In this document: positions 8,236-16,154 of the stretch, one piece after another
How positions within the stretch are numbered: the stretch's first letter is position 1
How the letters are laid out: every line of letters starts with the position of its first letter
DNA from: Oscillospiraceae bacterium
GTDB taxonomy: Bacteria > Bacillota > Clostridia > Oscillospirales > Oscillospiraceae
NCBI GenBank assembly: GCA_015067835.1
Contig: SVLS01000002.1
Location: 1 to 64,000, forward strand
Length of the DNA: 64,000 bases
Direction of reading: 5' to 3'
The notes under the pieces: model-generated
Seen by the model: only the letters and a program-made list of their open reading frames with translations
What the model was told of the DNA's origin: nothing
Database searches by the model: none
Program-made: the position numbers and the translations under genes

Positions 8236-8359
8236 TGTCATTCCGAGGGAGCGCAGCGACCGTGGGAATCTCCCGGTATGCAGTTTGTTACTGCGAAATG
8301 TGTCGGTAGATGTTACCGGGAGATTGCCACGTCGGGCATTCGCCCTCCTCGCAATGACA
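8236..8359. repeat. Family A palindromic repeat, full length (124 bp)
   Basis: The left arm is TGTCATTCCGAGG...GTGGGAATCTCC and the inverted right arm ends CTCCTCGCAATGACA. The central linker contains CAGTTTGTTACTGC and ATGTGTCGG. The two arms use different compensating pairs (ATTCC/GGAAT on the left, ATTGC/GCAAT on the right) and different inner hairpins. Confidence 0.9.
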
Positions 8360-8365
8360 TAGGAA

Positions 8366-8400
8366 AAACCGGGTGGCTGATTGCCACCCGGTTTCTTTAT
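8366..8400. terminator. Bidirectional terminator
   Basis: The 12-bp stem AAACCGGGTGGC/GCCACCCGGTTT has a 5-base loop. A T-rich run follows on both strands (CTTTAT on plus, TTCC after TTT on minus). It ends the cdd operon and the 7650 gene. Confidence 0.8.
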
Positions 8401-8412
8401 AAATTTCAAGGC

Positions 8413-8805
8413 TTAAAGCGAAAAGCTGTCCGGCAGCAGCTGTGCCAGCGTGCGTTCTTCGTAGCCGGTGGGCGTTACCATATAAATACGGAAATCCTCT
8501 TCACAGAATTCCCGCATCACCTGCCGGCATACGCCGCAGGGCGGAAACAGCCCGGAAACCACGCCGTCCTTGCCGCCGCAGATGGCAATGGCGGTAAAAT
8601 CCCGATGCCCATCATAAATTGCCTTGAAAAAGGCGGTGCGCTCGGCGCAGTTGGTGGGACTGAAGGACGCATTTTCAATGTTGCAGCCCTGATAAACCGT
8701 GCCATCGCCGCACAGCAGAGCTGCACCCACCTTATAGCCGGAATAGGGGGCATAGGCGTGGGTCATCGCTTCCCTTGCCAATGCTGCCAATTTTTCAGGA
8801 GTCAT
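8413..8805 (-). CDS. cdd: Cytidine deaminase
   Basis: 130 aa, the standard length of the homotetrameric class. The zinc-site motifs are complete: CNIENASFSPTNCAERTA (Glu of CAE is the proton shuttle) and PPCGVCRQ (two Cys ligands). It deaminates cytidine and deoxycytidine to uridine and deoxyuridine. Its ATG overlaps the deoB stop codon by 4 bases, so translation is coupled. It is the last gene of the nucleoside salvage operon and is followed by a strong terminator. Confidence 0.96.
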   Translation of the reverse strand: MTPEKLAALAREAMTHAYAPYSGYKVGAALLCGDGTVYQGCNIENASFSPTNCAERTAFFKAIYDGHRDFTAIAICGGKDGVVSGLFPPCGVCRQVMREFCEEDFRIYMVTPTGYEERTLAQLLPDSFSL

Positions 8806-9965
8806 AAAATCTCCTCCATAAAGCTCTTGCCCGGGGTATCCAGCTCCACATCCAGCATCTGCGCCACTGTCGCAGCAATGTCCGCAAAGCTGGCCCGTGT
8901 ACCCAGATTGACAGGCTTGACACCCTGACCCATAATCAACAGCGGAACATATTCCCGGGTATGGTCGGTGGTGGCGGTATAGGCCGGGTCACAGCCGTGA
9001 TCGGCAGTAATCATCACCACATCCTCCGGTCCCAGCTTTTCCAGCAGGCTGGGAAGCCAGCGGTCGAATTCTGTCAGCGCATTGGCGTAGCCGTCGATAT
9101 CCCGGCGGTGACCGAAATTCATATCAAAGTCCACCAGATTGACGAAGCAAAGACCTTCAAAATCCTGCTGGGCATAGTGCAGCGCGTGCTCCATACCGTT
9201 GGCGTTGGACTGATTGTAAACATGCTCCGTGGTGCCCCGTCCGGCAAAAATATCGTAGATTTTTCCCACGCCGATGGAGGCTTTTCCTGCCTTTTTCAGC
9301 ACATCCAGCAAGGTGTCCTGGGGTGGCTCAAGGGAGAAATCGTGACGGTTTGCTGTGCGCTTGAAGCTGCCCGGTGTACCGATAAAGGGGCGGGCAATCA
9401 CGCGGCCGACGCCGTGCTTGCCCTGCAAAAGCTTTCGGGCAATGCGGCAGTATTCGTACAGCTTTTCCGGGGGAACAATGTCCTCGTGGGCGGCAATTTG
9501 GAACACAGAGTCGGCGGAGGTATAGACAATCAATGCACCGGTTTCCATGTGCTCCTGACCGTACTTTTCAATGACCTCTGTACCGGACCAGGGGGCGTTG
9601 GCCAGAATCTCACATCCGGTTTGCGCCCGGAAAGGCGCCAGAATTTCTTCCGGGAAGCCGTCAGGATAGGTGGGCAGCGGATGGTCGGAGACGATGCCGC
9701 CGATTTCCCAGTGACCGATGGTGGTGTCCTTGCCCATGGATGCTTCCTGCAGACGGGCATAAGCGCCGGTGGGCTTTTCCGCCTTCGGCAGGCAGGAAAC
9801 GCCATCGATATTGCCAAGACCCGCTGCAATCAGATTGGGAATGCAGAGCTTTTCAGAGGTGGCGCAGGCCGCCAGGGTGTTGACACCCACATCTCCAAAA
9901 GAGGGGCTGTCCGGCATTGCTCCGATTCCAAAGGAGTCCAGAACAATTAAAAATACTCGTTTCAT
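8802..9965 (-). CDS. deoB: Phosphopentomutase
   Basis: 387 aa. An alkaline-phosphatase-superfamily metalloenzyme with VLDSFGIGAMPD at the N terminus (metal Asp), GKDTTIGHWE (the phosphorylated Thr region, near residue 80), and DHGCDP and HTREYVP metal motifs near the C terminus. It interconverts (deoxy)ribose-1-phosphate and -5-phosphate, linking DeoD products to the aldolase DeoC. It overlaps cdd by 4 bases. Between it and deoD lies a minimal family A palindrome. Confidence 0.96.
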   Translation of the reverse strand: MKRVFLIVLDSFGIGAMPDSPSFGDVGVNTLAACATSEKLCIPNLIAAGLGNIDGVSCLPKAEKPTGAYARLQEASMGKDTTIGHWEIGGIVSDHPLPTYPDGFPEEILAPFRAQTGCEILANAPWSGTEVIEKYGQEHMETGALIVYTSADSVFQIAAHEDIVPPEKLYEYCRIARKLLQGKHGVGRVIARPFIGTPGSFKRTANRHDFSLEPPQDTLLDVLKKAGKASIGVGKIYDIFAGRGTTEHVYNQSNANGMEHALHYAQQDFEGLCFVNLVDFDMNFGHRRDIDGYANALTEFDRWLPSLLEKLGPEDVVMITADHGCDPAYTATTDHTREYVPLLIMGQGVKPVNLGTRASFADIAATVAQMLDVELDTPGKSFMEEIL

Positions 9966-10002
9966 AGGATTTACCTCAAAAAATGTTGTTGCGTACTTGC
10001 TG

Positions 10003-10020
10003 TGTCATTTCGCAATGACA
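10003..10020. repeat. Minimal family A palindrome (ends only)
   Basis: TGTCATTTCGCAATGACA: the two outer ends of family A joined with a 3-base centre, without arms or linker. It lies in the short deoD-deoB gap. Another end-only remnant (CTGGCTCGCAATGACA) lies near 10808-10823. Confidence 0.6.
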
Positions 10021-10026
10021 GATGAT

Positions 10027-10773
10027 TTACTTATTCTCCATTGCCACGGCGGTGTCCAATGCCACCTTCATCATGGTGGTAAAGGCATTCTGCCGTTCCT
10101 CAGAGGAAGTCACCTCGCCGGTGAGGATGTGGTCAGAAATGGTGCAGATGCACAGCGCACGCTTGCCGTAACGGGCGGCGTTCATATACAGGGCGGCAGC
10201 TTCCATTTCCAGAGCCATCACGCCCATCTTCTTCTGGTTGTACAGCGTGTCCAGACCGGCAGGAACTTCTGCGTGGTCGCCATAGAACACATCGGAGGAG
10301 TTCACATTGCCAACGTGGTAGGGTGTGCCGCAGTTTTTGGCAGCTTCCACAGCCGCACTCAGCAGCTCAAAGTCAGCGATGGGGGCAAAGGTGCCGGGGA
10401 AATGGAACTGGTGGGCAAAGTTCGAGTCGGTGCAGGCACCCTGCGCCAGCACCAGGTCATACAGATGAATATGCTCCTGGATTGCACCGGCAGAGCCCAC
10501 GCGGATGATGTTTTCCACGCCGTAGCCATTGTACAGCTCGTGGGAATAGATGCCGATGGCAGGCATACCCATACCGGAGGCCATCACAGAGACCTTGACA
10601 CCCTTATAGGTGCCGGTATAGCCGTGGACGCCGCGGACATTGTTCACAAGAACGGGATTTTCCAGGAAATTTTCTGCAATAAACTTACTGCGCAGCGGAT
10701 CGCCGGGCATCAGAACGGTTTTGCCGAAGTCGCCGGGGGCGGCGGCAATATGAGGGGTAGGTGTAGTTAACAT
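10027..10773 (-). CDS. deoD: Purine-nucleoside phosphorylase, DeoD type
   Basis: 248 aa. Hexameric trimer-type PNP motifs: TPHIAAAPGDFG near the N terminus, MPGDPLRSK (phosphate site Arg), GSAGAI, and ALEMEAAALYMNA carrying the ribose-contacting Met-Glu pair; SDHILTGE has the catalytic Asp. It phosphorolyses purine (deoxy)nucleosides to base and pentose-1-phosphate. Start 10773 is chosen because GGAG precedes it; eleven upstream in-frame codons lack a site. It lies between deoC and deoB in one operon. Confidence 0.95.
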   Translation of the reverse strand: MLTTPTPHIAAAPGDFGKTVLMPGDPLRSKFIAENFLENPVLVNNVRGVHGYTGTYKGVKVSVMASGMGMPAIGIYSHELYNGYGVENIIRVGSAGAIQEHIHLYDLVLAQGACTDSNFAHQFHFPGTFAPIADFELLSAAVEAAKNCGTPYHVGNVNSSDVFYGDHAEVPAGLDTLYNQKKMGVMALEMEAAALYMNAARYGKRALCICTISDHILTGEVTSSEERQNAFTTMMKVALDTAVAMENK

Positions 10774-10829
10774 AACATCATTCTCCTTTTCAATACTCGA
10801 TGTCATCTGGCTCGCAATGACAGTAATTT

Positions 10830-11498
10830 TTAGTAAGTGCCGTCGTTTTTAAGACCCTTTGCAATTTTTACAATGCGGCTGGTGCCCAAACGCTCTGCAC
10901 CCAAAGCGATGAACTTTTCCGCATCTTCAATGCTGGAAATGCCGCCGGCGGCTTTGATTTTTACATGGGGCGCCACATGCTTGGCAAACAGCTCCACATC
11001 TGCGAAGGTTGCACCTGCGGTGGAGAAGCCGGTGGAGGTCTTGATATAGTCTGCTCCGGAGTCGGAAACACATTTGCACAGCGCAATTTTTTCTTCATCG
11101 GTGAGCAGGCAGGTCTCGATGATGACCTTCAGAAGCTTGCCGTTGCAGGCTTTCTTGATGGCGGCGATTTCAGCAGTGATTTCTTCCCATTTGCCCTCCT
11201 TCGCCCAGCCAATGTTGATGACCATATCCACCTCGTCTGCGCCGTTTGCAACGGCATCAGCGGCCATAAAGCACTTGCTGGCGGTGGTGGCGTAGCCATT
11301 GGGGAAGCCGATGACGGTGCAAATCGCCAGCTTGTCGCCCACATAGTCCTTGGCCTGCTTTACGAAAGAGGCAGGAATACAGACAGAAGCGGTCTGAAAT
11401 TTCATACCGTCGTCGCAGATGCCCTTGATGTCTGCCCAGGTAGATGCCTGACCCAGCAGGGTGTGGTCGCATTTGGCGAGAATTTCTTGAATGTTCAT
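10830..11498 (-). CDS. deoC: Deoxyribose-phosphate aldolase
   Basis: 222 aa TIM-barrel class I aldolase. KVIIETCLL has the proton-relay Lys region. DYIKTSTGF carries the Schiff-base Lys (about residue 152), and IKAAGGI the second active-site Lys. It cleaves 2-deoxyribose-5-phosphate to glyceraldehyde-3-phosphate and acetaldehyde, feeding nucleoside carbon into glycolysis. It is the second gene of the tdk operon. Confidence 0.96.
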   Translation of the reverse strand: MNIQEILAKCDHTLLGQASTWADIKGICDDGMKFQTASVCIPASFVKQAKDYVGDKLAICTVIGFPNGYATTASKCFMAADAVANGADEVDMVINIGWAKEGKWEEITAEIAAIKKACNGKLLKVIIETCLLTDEEKIALCKCVSDSGADYIKTSTGFSTAGATFADVELFAKHVAPHVKIKAAGGISSIEDAEKFIALGAERLGTSRIVKIAKGLKNDGTY

Positions 11499-11544
11499 AG
11501 TATAACAGTCCTTCCTTATTTATTATGATATTGGTAACGGAGAT

Positions 11545-12150
11545 TTATTTTTGTCCGTGGAGCTTAATTTTTTTATGTTCCTCGATGCCGTTGATATAGC
11601 ATTTGTGGCACATGGCGATATAGCTGTCATTACCGCCCAAAACCACCTGCGCACCCTGGGTGACGATGTATCCGTCGCTGTCAATACGGGCGTTGATGGT
11701 GGCTTTTGCGCCGCAGTCGCACATGGTTTTGATTTCCTCAATCACATCTGCCAGCTCCATCAGTCGCATAGAGCCGGGGAACAGCTTGGTTTGGAAATCC
11801 GTGCGAAGTCCGAAGCAAAGCACCGGCACTTCGTATTCGTTTACGATTTTTCGAAGCTGGTCAATGTGTTCGGGACTCATAAACTGACATTCGTCCACGA
11901 TAATGACATGACAGTTGCCGGCACAGGATTGGGAAAAGCGTTGAAAAATGTCGGTGTCCGGGCGGATGATTTCCGCTTTTGCCCACAGGCCGATGCGGCT
12001 GCGGAGAATATCTGCACCGTCCCGGGTGTCTGCGCTGGGCTTAATCAGCCAGACGGACATTCCGTTTTCCTCGTAATTGTATTTAGTAATCAGGGCTTGG
12101 GCACTTTTGCTGGAGCCCATTGCGCCATATTTGAAGTATAACTTGGCCAT
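11545..12150 (-). CDS. tdk: Thymidine kinase
   Basis: 201 aa, type II thymidine kinase. The P-loop is GAMGSSKS (residues about 9-16), the Walker B/DECQF motif is VDECQFM with the catalytic Glu, and a four-Cys zinc site (CDC and CHKC) lies near the C terminus. It phosphorylates thymidine and deoxyuridine. As first gene of an otherwise catabolic deo operon it lets the cell choose between salvage and breakdown of deoxynucleosides. A promoter lies at 12187-12215. Confidence 0.95.
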   Translation of the reverse strand: MAKLYFKYGAMGSSKSAQALITKYNYEENGMSVWLIKPSADTRDGADILRSRIGLWAKAEIIRPDTDIFQRFSQSCAGNCHVIIVDECQFMSPEHIDQLRKIVNEYEVPVLCFGLRTDFQTKLFPGSMRLMELADVIEEIKTMCDCGAKATINARIDSDGYIVTQGAQVVLGGNDSYIAMCHKCYINGIEEHKKIKLHGQK

Positions 12151-12186
12151 TTTTCTCTTTCTCCTTTTCCCTGTTTGGGACTTTGT

Positions 12187-12215
12187 ATTATACCAAAAAA
12201 GAGGCCATATTGCAA
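12187..12215 (-). promoter_or_regulatory. Promoter of the tdk-deoC-deoD-deoB-cdd operon
   Basis: On the minus strand, TTGCAA (12210-12215), a 17-base spacer, and a perfect TATAAT (12187-12192), 37 bases before the tdk start. Upstream of it a 10-bp stem (12244-12253 with 12258-12267) has no T run and may be an operator or repeat remnant. Confidence 0.6.
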
Positions 12216-12315
12216 GAAATTTTTACGCAGATTGTCCAAAGAAGATGCGTGCCAACCGGCACGCATCTCCTGTCATTGCACAAAGCCCTCCCCTTTGGGG
12301 AGAGCATTTCCCCCA

Positions 12316-12441
12316 CGTCATTGCGAGGAGCATCGACAGATGCGACGTGGCAATCTCCTGGTACGATCCATCGACACATTTTGCAGTAACAAACTGCGCG
12401 CCGGGAGATTCCCACGGTCGCTACGCTCCCTCGGAATGACA
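12316..12441. repeat. Family A palindromic repeat, full length (126 bp)
   Basis: The left arm is CGTCATTGCGAGG with inner hairpin GCATCGACAGATGC and then GTGGCAATCTCC. The linker is ACACATTTTGCAGTAACAAA. The inverted right arm is GATTCCCACGGTCG...CTCGGAATGACA. Together with a family-B-like piece at 12282-12310 it fills the 12151-12495 gap between tdk and the carbonic-anhydrase-like gene. Confidence 0.9.
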
Positions 12442-12464
12442 TACAAATAAATACATCAAGCAAA

Positions 12465-12492
12465 GCCTCCCTCGTCAGAGGGAGGCTTTTTT
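12465..12492 (+). terminator. Rho-independent terminator
   Basis: The stem GCCTCCCTC/GAGGGAGGC with loop GTCA is followed by TTTTTTA on the plus strand. On the minus strand the same stem lies just after the stop codon at 12496 and could also terminate the carbonic-anhydrase-like gene. It resembles the outer hairpin of family B repeats. Confidence 0.7.
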
Positions 12493-12495
12493 AGG

Positions 12496-12963
12496 TTAAA
12501 TTTCCTTTCCGGGCAGGCTTTCCTCGGCCAAATGGATATAATGCCGGGCACTTGCCTCCAAATCGGCAATTTGCTCCGCCGATAGCGCCTTGACCACCTT
12601 TGCCGGGCTTCCCAGAAGCATAGAGCCGTCAGGCGCGTTGGTTTTTCCTGTTACCAATGCACCGGCGCCGATGATGCAGTTGCTTCCGATGACCGCGCCG
12701 TTGAGGACAATGGCACCCATTCCCACAGTGGTGTTATCGCCGACGGTACAGCCGTGGACGATGGCACCGTGACCCACGGTGCAGTTTTTGCCCAGGACAG
12801 TTTCCTCGTGGAGAATACACCTGTCCTGAATGTTGGTACCCTCTCCAACGGTAATGGCACCGCTGTCGCCACGGAGAACTGCACCGTACCAGACATTGAC
12901 ATTCTTTTCAAGGCGGACATCGCCGGTAATCACCGCATCCGGTGCAATGTAAATCTTATCCAT
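12496..12963 (-). CDS. Gamma-carbonic-anhydrase-like hexapeptide-repeat protein
   Basis: 155 aa left-handed beta-helix, with hexapeptide repeats from residue about 10 to 110. The zinc histidines of gamma-carbonic anhydrases are present in ILHEET, VGHGAIVHG. The C terminus is a short helix (SAEQIADLEASARHYIHLAEE). The family (YrdA/CaiE type) may hydrate CO2, but many members have no measured activity. It stands alone between a terminator and the M14 peptidase gene, 56 bases downstream of the latter. Confidence 0.85.
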   Translation of the reverse strand: MDKIYIAPDAVITGDVRLEKNVNVWYGAVLRGDSGAITVGEGTNIQDRCILHEETVLGKNCTVGHGAIVHGCTVGDNTTVGMGAIVLNGAVIGSNCIIGAGALVTGKTNAPDGSMLLGSPAKVVKALSAEQIADLEASARHYIHLAEESLPGKEI

Positions 12964-13019
12964 GGTAAAGCTCCTTGTTTTTTCTACATTATAACCGATA
13001 ATCCTGCCGGTTGCAACCC

Positions 13020-13937
13020 TCAGCCCACCGCGGCTGTCACCAGAATGCCCAAATTGTCCCGATAAATCTCCTCAAATTGGGAGATGGGCAGCGGATTTTC
13101 TCCTGCACCTACCTCAATGGTGTAGCCGGGACGTCGGAAATACTTGATAAACCAGTCCTTGTAGCCGGCAAAGGCGGACTGGAAAGGCGTTTCCTCCAGA
13201 GAATAGCCGCTGACGGCGGCAAAACGCTCTCCCAGCTCCCGGGCTCCGGGCACAACATAATTTTCAAATTGCCAGTAAATTACCTTTCCCTGGGTGTGAT
13301 AGGCCAGCACCAGCTCCGGGTTAACCGCTTCCGTATATCCGGCAAGGGCGATGGTTTCTGCCTGATTCAGGGGCGCACGCCCCACATAATCCCGGGGCGC
13401 AGGTCGATTGAAGCCCTGAAGGAATTTGTTTTCCCGCGCCTGAAGCCAGCCTGCCGGATAGTTCAGGTTCAAATCCGTACCCAGAAGATTGGCTTTCCAG
13501 CCGCTGGGGAAAGGAATGTCCGGGAAAGAATCGGCAATGGTTTTTGCCACCCGATATTGTCCCTGAGAGGGCTGAATTTCTCCCGTGACCAGCGCCACAC
13601 CGTCCGGATCCACCATAGGAACGGTGTAAATGGTTGCCTTTTGTGCCAGCTCCAGGGCATCTACTCCGGCAATTTCACCGCCGTCTTCCAGAGCCTGGGC
13701 GAAATCCTCCACAAATTTCAGCAAAACCGGGGTGGTAATCCATTCATTTGCGTGATGGGAAGCGGAATACAGCACCTTGCGCGGACCGTTTCCGATGACC
13801 AGTGTGACAATGGGTCTGCCGAAGGCGGTCTGGGTCAGGGTTTCACTGCGGCAAAAGGGATAGCGTCGGGTCAGCTCCGCAACTGTTTGCAGGCACAGAC
13901 TGGGCGTCATTGGTACATTGGTGGGAACAATTGGCAT
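13020..13937 (-). CDS. M14-family zinc carboxypeptidase (gamma-D-glutamyl-diamino acid peptidase type)
   Basis: 305 aa. The zinc motif HHANEW (HxxE) lies near residue 61, followed by DLNLNYPAGW, a later AYHTQG zinc His, and YTIEVGAGENPLP, whose first Glu is the catalytic base. This pattern matches bacterial M14 peptidases that trim peptidoglycan peptides, such as gamma-D-glutamyl-L-diamino acid endopeptidase I. There is no LysM domain and no clear signal peptide, so it may act on recycled cytoplasmic muropeptides. GAGGTG precedes the ATG. Confidence 0.85.
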   Translation of the reverse strand: MPIVPTNVPMTPSLCLQTVAELTRRYPFCRSETLTQTAFGRPIVTLVIGNGPRKVLYSASHHANEWITTPVLLKFVEDFAQALEDGGEIAGVDALELAQKATIYTVPMVDPDGVALVTGEIQPSQGQYRVAKTIADSFPDIPFPSGWKANLLGTDLNLNYPAGWLQARENKFLQGFNRPAPRDYVGRAPLNQAETIALAGYTEAVNPELVLAYHTQGKVIYWQFENYVVPGARELGERFAAVSGYSLEETPFQSAFAGYKDWFIKYFRRPGYTIEVGAGENPLPISQFEEIYRDNLGILVTAAVG

Positions 13938-14006
13938 AATTTATTCACCTCAACCCATAATATATGCGAAAAGAAAAGGATATGTTCCAATGTTTTGCAC
14001 CTCACC

Positions 14007-14265
14007 TCGTCATTGCGAGGAGCGCAGCGACGCGGCAATCACCCCACCACGTCATTGCGAGGAGGGCGTAAGCCCGACGTGGCAATCTCCTGGCACCATC
14101 TATCGACACATTTCGCAGTAACAAACTGCGCACCGGGAGATTCCCACGGTCGCTGCGCTCCCTCGGAATGACATAAAAAGTCGTGTCATTGCGAGGCACG
14201 AAGTGCCGTGGCAATCCCCCCACCACGTCATTGCGAGGAGGGCGTAAGCCCGACGTGGCAATCTC
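14007..14265. repeat. Family A cluster: one full element with flanking arms
   Basis: The full 124-bp element is 14050-14173 (left inner hairpin GGGCGTAAGCCC, right arm in the GGAAT/ATTCC form). An arm with AGCGCAGCG precedes it at 14008-14040. After the linker TAAAAAGTCG come an arm with GCACGAAGTGC and another with GGGCGTAAGCCC. The same linker occurs in the array at 19326-19717. Confidence 0.88.
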
Positions 14266-14285
14266 CGGCAATATAGCAGAAGTAA

Positions 14286-14401
14286 AAGGCCCCCTTGTGT
14301 AAAGGGGGCTGGCAAAAATCTGTGATTTTTGACTGGGGGATTGTCACAACCCCTCCGTCACGGTATGCACCGTGACACCTCCCCTTACACAGGGGAGGCT
14401 T
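14286..14401. repeat. Family B palindromic repeat, full length
   Basis: The left arm starts AAAAGGCCCCCTTGTGTAAA, has an AAAAATC/GATTTTT inner hairpin and ends GGGGGATTG. The right arm is its inverse with outer stem CCTCCCC/GGGGAGG and inner hairpin TCACGGT-ATGC-ACCGTGA. The outer stems of the two arms differ in sequence but each is self-complementary. It sits directly upstream of the hrcA promoter. Confidence 0.85.
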
Positions 14402-14459
14402 TCGGGACGGATGACGAACCAACTTTTAAAATGTTCAAAAATAATTCAAAATCAACCCC

Positions 14460-14488
14460 TTGACATTTTTAGCACTCTGGTGTATAGT
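14460..14488 (+). promoter_or_regulatory. Promoter of the hrcA-grpE-dnaK-dnaJ operon
   Basis: TTGACA (14460-14465), a 17-base spacer ending TG (extended -10), and TATAGT (14483-14488). The spacer holds a CIRCE half-site and the perfect CIRCE starts 5 bases after the -10. Confidence 0.85.
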
Positions 14489-14492
14489 GTGC

Positions 14493-14519
14493 TTAGCACT
14501 CAGGAAGACGGAGTGCTAA
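14493..14519 (+). promoter_or_regulatory. CIRCE operator (HrcA binding site)
   Basis: TTAGCACTC (14493-14501), a 9-base spacer, and GAGTGCTAA (14511-14519): a perfect CIRCE inverted repeat, placed between the -10 and the hrcA start. HrcA binds it and represses the operon until heat or misfolded protein titrates GroE. A degenerate second copy overlaps it on the promoter side (14469-14495). Confidence 0.95.
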
Positions 14520-14536
14520 ACCGAAAGGAGGAGCCT

Positions 14537-15604
14537 ATGGAGCTGACCGAAAGAAAGAAGAAGGTACTGCGTACCATCGTGGATTTGTATATCCGCACAG
14601 CCGAGCCCGTGGGCTCAAAAGTAATTGCTGAATTGCCGGATATGAATTTCTCCTCTGCCACCATCCGCAACGATATGGCAGACCTGACGGCTATGGGCTA
14701 TCTGGAGCAGCCCCACACCTCTGCCGGGCGAATCCCGTCGGCGGCAGGTTATCGGCTGTATGTGGATGAGCTGATGGCATCCTATCGCCTGAGTCTGGAC
14801 GAAGCCAACACCATCAACACCGCCATTGAGGAAAAGATGCAGCGTGTGGATAAGCTGATGGAAAAGGTGGCCAAGCTGGTATCCCAGGCAACGGATTTGC
14901 CGGCCATTTCGGTGGCAAGCCGCGCCGGCTCTGCCGTGGTGAAGCGGTTTGATTTGATTCTGGCCGGAAGCGGAAGCTTCATTTTGGTGATGATGCTTTC
15001 CAACGACCAGGTGGTCAACAAGCTGATTAAGCTTCCTCTGGATGTGGGCGAAAACGACCTGAAGCTTCTGTCTGCGGTGCTCAATGCGACCATGGTTCAG
15101 CTTCCTGCAGAGGAGTTTACTCCGGGCTTGATGGAGCGGCTGATCAATTCCGCCGGTGCGGCTTCCAGTCTGGTGCCGATCATTGTGGATTTCACCGCGG
15201 AAACTTTGCGCAGTCAGAACAGCACCAATATGGCGGTGGCCGGTCAGGCAAGACTGCTGCAGCATCCGGAATATCACGATGTGCAGAAGGCACAGCGGAT
15301 GCTTACCTCTCTTGACGAGGACACCCTCTCCACATTGCCGGCGGTGATGCAGGGCAGCAACGGCACAAAGGTGCTGGTGGGTCCGGAAAATGTGGCCGAG
15401 GAGCTGAAGGACACCTCCGTGGTTATGACGAAGTTCGACATCGGCGACGGTCTGCAGGGGATGATTGGTGTGGTCGGTCCTACCAGAATGGACTATGCCA
15501 AGGTTACTGCCCGGCTGAGCTATTTTGCAGAGAGCCTGAGCAAGATGTTTGCCAAGCCTGAGCAGCCCCAGCTGCCGGAAGCACCAAAAGATGAGGAGGC
15601 CTAA
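14537..15604 (+). CDS. hrcA: Heat-inducible transcription repressor HrcA
   Basis: 355 aa. An N-terminal winged helix (ERKKKVLRTIVDLYI, then SSATIRNDMADL and the wing LEQPHTSAGRIPS) is followed by the GAF-like dimerisation region of HrcA. It represses class I heat-shock genes at CIRCE, one of which lies in its own promoter, so it is autoregulated. The true start is 14537, set by AAAGGAGGAG seven bases upstream; the open frame continues 5' into the promoter and repeat, which cannot be coding. grpE follows 2 bases after the stop. Confidence 0.97.
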   Translation: MELTERKKKVLRTIVDLYIRTAEPVGSKVIAELPDMNFSSATIRNDMADLTAMGYLEQPHTSAGRIPSAAGYRLYVDELMASYRLSLDEANTINTAIEEKMQRVDKLMEKVAKLVSQATDLPAISVASRAGSAVVKRFDLILAGSGSFILVMMLSNDQVVNKLIKLPLDVGENDLKLLSAVLNATMVQLPAEEFTPGLMERLINSAGAASSLVPIIVDFTAETLRSQNSTNMAVAGQARLLQHPEYHDVQKAQRMLTSLDEDTLSTLPAVMQGSNGTKVLVGPENVAEELKDTSVVMTKFDIGDGLQGMIGVVGPTRMDYAKVTARLSYFAESLSKMFAKPEQPQLPEAPKDEEA

Positions 15605-15606
15605 CC

Positions 15607-16113
15607 GTGGCAAAGAAGGAAAAGAAAGAAACAAAGCCGGCGGAGGAAGCCGTAGAAAGTACGGTTGCTCCGGAAGAGACGGTCAATCCTTTCGAGGAAA
15701 AATACAACGCCGAGCACGATGCATATTTGCGTCTGGCGGCAGAATATGACAATTTCCGCAAGCGCACCATCAAGGAAAAGGAAAACTCCTATGCCAACGG
15801 CAAGGCGGATGCGGTGGAAAAGCTGCTTCCGGTGTATGACAATCTTTCCCGGGCGTTGAATCAGGAAACGGCTGACGCCGCTTATAAAAAGGGCGTGGAA
15901 ATGACAATGAACGAGCTGGTTAAGATTTTAAGCGGCTTGGGCGTGGAAATTTTCGGTGCTGTGGGCGAGGAATTTGACCCCAATATCCACAATGCCGTGA
16001 TGCATACCGAGGATGACAGCGTTGGAGAGAACATCATCACACAGGTGTTCCAGCAGGGCTTCAAAATCGGGGAAAAAATTGTCCGCTTTGCAATGGTGCA
16101 GGTGGCAAACTAA
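15607..16113 (+). CDS. grpE: Nucleotide exchange factor GrpE
   Basis: 168 aa. An acidic, disordered N terminus (to about residue 35) leads into a long coiled coil ([21 protein letters not shown]). The C-terminal beta domain has the family stretch [11 protein letters not shown] and a terminal [11 protein letters not shown]. It releases ADP from DnaK. The start is GTG, two bases after the hrcA stop, with GAGGAGG inside the end of hrcA, so translation is probably coupled. dnaK follows after 41 bases. Confidence 0.95.
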   Translation: MAKKEKKETKPAEEAVESTVAPEETVNPFEEKYNAEHDAYLRLAAEYDNFRKRTIKEKENSYANGKADAVEKLLPVYDNLSRALNQETADAAYKKGVEMTMNELVKILSGLGVEIFGAVGEEFDPNIHNAVMHTEDDSVGENIITQVFQQGFKIGEKIVRFAMVQVAN

Positions 16114-16154
16114 AAGGTAAACAAATTAACTTTTCATATAGGAGGAAAATTATT

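Noticed and set aside
12244-12267. Strong 10-bp hairpin upstream of tdk as a riboswitch or terminator
   Set aside because: It lies upstream of the tdk -10 box and lacks a T run; no riboswitch motif is seen.
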